From contig NZ_JARRAF010000022.1 of NCBI RefSeq assembly GCF_030129945.1, forward strand, positions 1 to 64,000: a DNA stretch of 64,000 bases. The letters run 5' to 3'. The position numbers and the translations under genes are program-made. The DNA is from Parachitinimonas caeni. Lineage in GTDB: Bacteria; Pseudomonadota; Gammaproteobacteria; Burkholderiales; Chitinimonadaceae. Position 1 is the first letter of the stretch; each line of letters starts with the position of its first letter. Below are positions 59,680 to 64,000 of this stretch, in pieces. The notes under the pieces were generated by a model, which was given only the letters and a program-made list of their open reading frames with translations, did no database searches and was not told where the DNA came from.

Positions 59680-61062
59680 ATGTCATCACATGTACTCACC
59701 CGCTGGGAGCCGGAGAACCCCAGCTTCTGGCAGAGCGAGGGCGAGAAAATCGCTTATCGCAACCTGTGGCTGTCGATTCCGGCACTGATGCTGGCTTTCA
59801 GCGTGTGGATGCTGTGGTCGGTCGTGGCCGTCAATCTGGACAAGGCCGGTTTCAACTTCAGCAAGAATCAGCTGTTCTGGCTGACGGCGCTACCCGCTCT
59901 ATCTGGCGCTACCTTGCGTATTTTCTACAGCTTTCTGGTGCCGATTTTCGGTGGCCGCAAGTGGACTGCCATCTCGACCGCCAGTCTGTTGATCCCGGCG
60001 CTGGGCATGGGCTTTGCCCTGCGAGACCCGACCACCAGCTACCCGACCATGCTGGTGCTGGCCCTGTTGTGTGGGCTGGGCGGTGGTAATTTCAGCTCGT
60101 CGATGTCGAACATCAGCTTCTTCTTCCCCAAGGCCAAGAAAGGCCTGGCAACCGGCTTGAATGCCGGTATCGGCAATCTGGGGGTGTCGGTGGTGCAGTT
60201 TCTGACACCGGTGGTGATCTCGACAGCTGCTTTTGCTGCATTCAGCGGTGAAGGCCATACTTACGTCAAAGGTGGGGTCGAGAAAGTCATGTGGCTGCAG
60301 AACGCCGGCTTTATCTGGGTGCCCTTCATTGCCGTCTCGGCGATTGCTGCCTGGTTTGGCATGAACGACATTGCCGACGCCAAGGCATCGTTTGCTGATC
60401 AGGCCGTGATCTTCAAACGCAAGCACAACTGGCTGATGTGCTGGTTGTATATCGGCACCTTCGGGTCTTTCATCGGCTTTTCAGCAGGCCTGGCTTTACT
60501 GACCAAATCGCAGTTTCCCGAGGTTAATCCGACGCAATATGCCTTCCTCGGGCCGTTGGTAGGGGCCCTGCTACGTCCGCTTGGTGGTTGGTTGTCCGAT
60601 AAAGTGGGTGGCGCCCGAGTGACGTTCTGGACCTTCTTGCTGATGGTGGCAGCGGTGGTGGGCGTGATGCACTTCCTGCCCGCCAATGGCGCAGCGGGTG
60701 ACTTTCAGGGCTTCCTGGCCATGTTCATCGTCTTGTTTGCCCTCACAGGCATCGGCAATGGCTCCACTTTCCGCATGATTCCGGTGATTTTCCTGACCGA
60801 ACGTCAACGCGCAGCCGGCAAGACTGAAGCCGCGCAGAAGCAGGCACTGCTGGATGCCGGCAAAGAAGCCGCTGCCGTGCTGGGTTTCTCGGGTGCCATC
60901 GGTGCGTATGGTGGATTCTTCATCCCGAAGAGCTTTGGAACGGCCATCGAGCTGACAGGCAGCCCGCACGCCGCGCTATGGTGCTTTATTGCTTTCTACG
61001 TAAGCTGCTTGCTGATTACCTGGTGGTTCTATTCCCGCAAAGGGGCAGAGATGCCTTGTTAG
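59680..61062 (+). CDS. narK: Nitrate/nitrite transporter NarK2-type
   Basis: A 460-residue MFS permease of the NarK2/NarU type (nitrate/nitrite antiport). It contains CGLGGGNFSSSMSNISFFFPK (nitrate signature, shown in part as GGGNFSSSMSN) and GAIGAYGGFFIPKSF. AGGAG precedes the start. It follows narK1 by 70 bases; tandem narK1-narK2 pairs (sometimes fused) are typical of denitrifiers. narGHJI, often next in order, is not here. Confidence 0.93.
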   Translation: MSSHVLTRWEPENPSFWQSEGEKIAYRNLWLSIPALMLAFSVWMLWSVVAVNLDKAGFNFSKNQLFWLTALPALSGATLRIFYSFLVPIFGGRKWTAISTASLLIPALGMGFALRDPTTSYPTMLVLALLCGLGGGNFSSSMSNISFFFPKAKKGLATGLNAGIGNLGVSVVQFLTPVVISTAAFAAFSGEGHTYVKGGVEKVMWLQNAGFIWVPFIAVSAIAAWFGMNDIADAKASFADQAVIFKRKHNWLMCWLYIGTFGSFIGFSAGLALLTKSQFPEVNPTQYAFLGPLVGALLRPLGGWLSDKVGGARVTFWTFLLMVAAVVGVMHFLPANGAAGDFQGFLAMFIVLFALTGIGNGSTFRMIPVIFLTERQRAAGKTEAAQKQALLDAGKEAAAVLGFSGAIGAYGGFFIPKSFGTAIELTGSPHAALWCFIAFYVSCLLITWWFYSRKGAEMPC

Positions 61063-61084
61063 ATTTTCATAAATAGGAAAAACT

Positions 61085-61114
61085 AGGCCGGCATTTTAGC
61101 TGGCCTTGTTTTTT
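61085..61114 (+). terminator. Terminator after narK2
   Basis: AGGCCGGC/GCTGGCCT (one mismatch) around ATTTTA, followed by TGTTTTTT, 25 bases after the stop. Confidence 0.88.
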
Positions 61115-61132
61115 GGTGGGTCGGCTTGGGGT

Positions 61133-61834
61133 TTAAATTGAGTTTGAATATATTACCAGGCTGATGAGTAGGTAAACTAAAGCATTGGATGCTACTATAT
61201 TTAAATACTTTTTTAAATAGTGACTTAATATCCCTGCTGAAATCCATGCGGGAATATATAGTATGGCTGCAAGTGTTATGCCAAGCCAGCCAGTCCAAGC
61301 ACCGATTATGGCAAAAACCTTCATGTCGCCATGCCCGAGAATATGTATTCTCTTAAATGAGAAGAATAATAGATCAAGGATATACATCAAGCCAAAGCCA
61401 ATAGCAGCACCACATAGGTAGGGGATAAACATATCGCCGGCATAGCTGTGATAAGCGAACCCGAGCAGGATCAAGGGATAGGTAATGTAGTCTGGAATAT
61501 ATCCAGATCGAGTGTGAACTGCTGCGATCAATATCAGCCCTGCGAACAGAATGCTGAAAGCAATTGATTCAGTATTTAACCCTTTGTGCCAGTAAAGTAT
61601 AAGAGCGGTTGTTGCCGAAACCAGGGTTAAAAAGACTTGCTCGCCGAAATTGAGCTCACCGGTAGATAAATTCAGATTTGATAGTTCTTTCTTGTCATGT
61701 TTCTCATAATATTCTATGACTTTCTGATTCAGTCGCCTTGTGATGAATTTTGAAATGATGGGTGAGATAAAGAATATGCCGACGATGTGAATGGTGAAAA
61801 ATAAAATGAGAGATGGGTTGGCATGTGTGAACAT
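61133..61834 (-). CDS. Prepilin peptidase-like (A24) protein with altered first aspartate
   Basis: A 233-residue AT-rich membrane protein with about seven hydrophobic segments. The second active-site motif GHGDMK is intact; the first, D-x6-PD in known prepilin peptidases, reads AAVHTRSGYIPD, so the catalytic Asp is replaced by His. There is no N-terminal methylase cysteine domain. It may be inactive or have a different task. No pilin genes are nearby. The AT-rich composition differs from the narK genes and suggests separate ancestry. Confidence 0.78.
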   Translation of the reverse strand: MFTHANPSLILFFTIHIVGIFFISPIISKFITRRLNQKVIEYYEKHDKKELSNLNLSTGELNFGEQVFLTLVSATTALILYWHKGLNTESIAFSILFAGLILIAAVHTRSGYIPDYITYPLILLGFAYHSYAGDMFIPYLCGAAIGFGLMYILDLLFFSFKRIHILGHGDMKVFAIIGAWTGWLGITLAAILYIPAWISAGILSHYLKKYLNIVASNALVYLLISLVIYSNSI

Positions 61835-62179
61835 CGGTTATTAAATTCCTGGTGTTGATTGCGTTAATGCACCGTCTGAAGTTTATTTCCGTGATTGGGG
61901 TGGTCGAAAGTATTGCCGAATGAGATCCGGTGTCTTGATCTTTCCCGCGCATGTGTCGGCATAGTGGTGATTCCCGAGCCTTATGGCAAATGGCCGAGAT
62001 GCCGCAAAATAGCAGTCCGAGTGTCGGACCAGTTTTTTGCACACAAGCCGATCCAGCTGTAACAAAATAACAGCAGACCAGCGACTCGTGAGGAAAGTCG
62101 CGTGTGGCCATGCCGCACAACCCGATCACCGAACCCCAAAGCTCAACCAATAGAGCTGACTCAACACGGAGCGTTAGCA
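61835..62179. other. Intergenic region
   Basis: Holds the divergent promoters of the A24 protein and the phosphatase. No gene, repeat or clear regulatory site was seen. Confidence 0.4.
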
Positions 62180-64000
62180 ATGAAACCTACCCTGGGCCTG
62201 AAGCCTGTGGCTCTGGCATTGTCCTTTTTGTCGGCCGGTTTGGCCGGCGCGGCGGAGCCTGCCCCGCTGCCACGAGTAGCCTTTATGCCAGATGTCCATT
62301 TCGAAGATGTCTACGGCGATTTCAAAAACAAGCAGTTTGCCGGCATTCCAACCAAGGATGGCAAGCATGCCACCATCCGCACCTTGTATGCCCAGCTGAC
62401 CTCGACACGGCTGTTCAACGAAAACTACTTTGCCTTCCGGGCTGCGCTGGATGACGCTTACGCCAAGGGTATCCGTATTGTCGCCTTCCCCGGCGACTAC
62501 ACTGACGACGCCCAGCCGGTGAACGTCGATGGCATCAAGGCCATCCTCAACGAATATCGTGCCAAGGGCATGCGCTTCTTCATCACGCCAGGCAATCATG
62601 ATCCGAACGAGCCTTACGATGACGATGAAGCGGGCAAGAGCGACTTTCTGACCAAGGAAGGCAAGGAGCAAAAGGTATATGCCACGGGCAACCCGGCATG
62701 CAAGGCAGGCGATCCCAGCGTGGCCTGTACCGATGAACTGATGGAGCTGGGCTACGAGAATCTGATCAAGCGTCTTGGTGATTTTGGCTATATGCCCGCC
62801 AAGGAAGACGTGTATTGGGAGACTCCGTTCAGCAAGTACACCGACGGACAATACAGCCACGCCGAGGCGCTGAAGCAGGCCCAGATCGAAAACCGCCAGT
62901 TTGAAATGTGTTTTGAAGGCGAGGGTGGGGCGTATAAGGCCGAGGGCGAGAAGGCATTGGGCAAGCCCTATACCAAATGCAGCTTTATCACGGATGCGAG
63001 CTATCTGGTTGAGCCGGTGCCGGGTTTGTGGCTGCTGGCGGTGGATGCGAATGTATTCATCCCCAACAGCAAATTCGATCCTGCCAACCCTAAGAACTTC
63101 AAGGGTTTTGATCAGGCTGGCAATGCCGGCTGGAACAAGATGCTGACCCACAAGCGGCATGTGCTGGCCTGGATGAAGTCGGTTGCCAGTCGCGCCAAGG
63201 CACAGGGCAAGCAGCTGGTGGCGTTCTCGCACTACCCCACCATGGAGTTCTATGCCAATCAGACCGATGCCATGCGCGCAGTCTTCAAGCCTGGCGCCTT
63301 CCAGACCGCTCGCGTACCCGGCAAGGATACGGCTGCCGCAGTCGCGGCTACCGGCGTGCGCCTGCATATCGGCGGGCATATGCACTTCAACGGCACCAAT
63401 GAGTATCGCGACGACAAGGGCAATTATCTGGTCAATGTGCAGTCGCCTTCGTTGGCCGTTTACGGCGCAGCGTACAAGATCCTGAACTTCAAGGATGCCG
63501 ACACGACTGAGATCGAGACCGTTGCTTTGCGCGAGGTGCCGCGCTTTAACGAGCTCTTTCCGTTTTATCAGGTCGAGTACGACTACCTGCAAAACAGCAC
63601 GCTCGAAAGTGACAAGAAAAAGCGCTGGAACCGTGCGGTACTCGACACCAAGAGCTATGCCGAATTCACCCGCTACTACTTTGGTGAATTGTCGCGTCTG
63701 CGCTTCATGGATGAATACTGGCCGTGCGAGATGAAAGAGGCTGCCAGCAAGCTGGATGGCCGGCAGATGCTGATCCTGTCGCAGCTGCAGACCAAGGTCA
63801 CCCTGGCGCAACTGAAGGAAGTGCCCGAACTGCTGCCGATCAGCGCGGCCTGCATGGCGCCCGGTGTTGTGGCAGAAGGCGGCGTTGCGCCTGCACAGCT
63901 CAAGGATGACTGGGCAGCAGCAACTGCCAAGGCCGACGCGCTCGCCAAGTCCGCAGGCCTGAAGCTCGAAGACTTCGCCAAGCTCAGTGGCTATGAGTTT
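62180..64000 (+). CDS. Exported calcineurin-like metallophosphoesterase, 3' end cut by the window
   Basis: Open from ATG 62180 to the last base (607 codons, no stop), so partial. A signal peptide (PVALALSFLSAGLAGAA) is followed by a metallophosphoesterase domain with all metal motifs: FMPDVHFED, AFPGDYTDD, TPGNHDPN, FSHYPTMEFY and HIGGHMHFNG. Large acidic inserts (DDDEAGKSD) occur. The substrate may be extracellular phosphoesters; it is not PhoD-related. A 545-codon minus-strand frame across it is a shadow. The protein's position after the nar genes shows no functional link. Confidence 0.88.
   Translation, partial: MKPTLGLKPVALALSFLSAGLAGAAEPAPLPRVAFMPDVHFEDVYGDFKNKQFAGIPTKDGKHATIRTLYAQLTSTRLFNENYFAFRAALDDAYAKGIRIVAFPGDYTDDAQPVNVDGIKAILNEYRAKGMRFFITPGNHDPNEPYDDDEAGKSDFLTKEGKEQKVYATGNPACKAGDPSVACTDELMELGYENLIKRLGDFGYMPAKEDVYWETPFSKYTDGQYSHAEALKQAQIENRQFEMCFEGEGGAYKAEGEKALGKPYTKCSFITDASYLVEPVPGLWLLAVDANVFIPNSKFDPANPKNFKGFDQAGNAGWNKMLTHKRHVLAWMKSVASRAKAQGKQLVAFSHYPTMEFYANQTDAMRAVFKPGAFQTARVPGKDTAAAVAATGVRLHIGGHMHFNGTNEYRDDKGNYLVNVQSPSLAVYGAAYKILNFKDADTTEIETVALREVPRFNELFPFYQVEYDYLQNSTLESDKKKRWNRAVLDTKSYAEFTRYYFGELSRLRFMDEYWPCEMKEAASKLDGRQMLILSQLQTKVTLAQLKEVPELLPISAACMAPGVVAEGGVAPAQLKDDWAAATAKADALAKSAGLKLEDFAKLSGYEF

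Noticed and set aside
62174-63811. 545-codon open frame on the minus strand
   Set aside because: It is antisense to the metallophosphoesterase, whose frame shows a signal peptide and all metal motifs; the antisense product has no recognisable domain.
1-64000. CRISPR arrays, rRNA genes and complete insertion sequences with transposase
   Set aside because: Looked for on both strands; no regularly spaced repeats, rRNA segments or transposase motifs were found.

Overview
The window looks like a piece of a betaproteobacterial chromosome, most likely from the Neisseriales side (Chromobacteriaceae/Chitinibacteraceae-like). This rests on protein flavour (RecA, TrpS, YciO, FeoABC, NarXL), gene order and moderately high GC; no 16S rRNA is present, so the genus is not claimed. 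The left edge starts with a 28-base C run inside a repeat, which looks like an assembly edge.

Layout. 0-16 kb is mostly housekeeping: recA, a DUF599 protein, a PAS/HAMP histidine kinase, dadA, an M61 peptidase, a Tat-exported PhoD-like phosphatase, then trpS, a degenerate site-2 protease, a YciO/Sua5 protein and a PHP phosphatase. 16-26 kb holds a membrane/TPR protein, a two-gene radical-SAM RiPP cassette, an M14 carboxypeptidase, a YchJ-like protein, a response regulator-CheC-diguanylate cyclase operon, a RoxA-like oxygenase, a peroxiredoxin, SlyD and a Kir-type K+ channel. 26-45 kb carries a cold-shock gene, feoABC (with FNR-like and Fur-like sites), a hemerythrin and NnrS, alkylation repair (ogt, ada/alkA), a secreted PI-PLC, an anaerobic ribonucleotide reductase operon whose glycyl-radical domain is a separate gene, and a cysteine-free Dnr-type regulator. 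45-64 kb holds a nitronate monooxygenase/aldehyde dehydrogenase pair, an FAD oxidase, a tautomerase, a cluster of tRNA-like small RNAs, mobB-narX-narL, a frameshifted carbonic anhydrase, moaA, narK1-narK2, an aberrant prepilin peptidase and a truncated metallophosphoesterase.

The genes add up to a facultative, nitrate-respiring lifestyle: NarXL sensing, NarK transport, molybdenum cofactor genes, Dnr/NnrS/hemerythrin nitric-oxide handling, ferrous iron uptake and oxygen-independent dNTP synthesis, with matching FNR-type sites in front of feo and nrd.

The most interesting region is 50.87-52.06 kb on the minus strand. A near-consensus sigma-54 promoter precedes a series of structured RNAs. Two of them contain a circularly permuted tRNA core (T-arm, acceptor stem closed by a loop, D-arm) enclosed by pairing 5' and 3' ends, the architecture of bacterial Y RNAs (YrlA). 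A third is a shorter Y-like RNA. A fourth has the same parts in normal tRNA order with a 13-bp terminal stem. A 121-codon unknown ORF lies among them. No Ro60 or Rtc gene is in the window. Other notable items are the split NrdD, the RiPP cassette and two families of palindromic MITE-like repeats that insert at YTAR/CTAG sites, repeatedly at stop codons.
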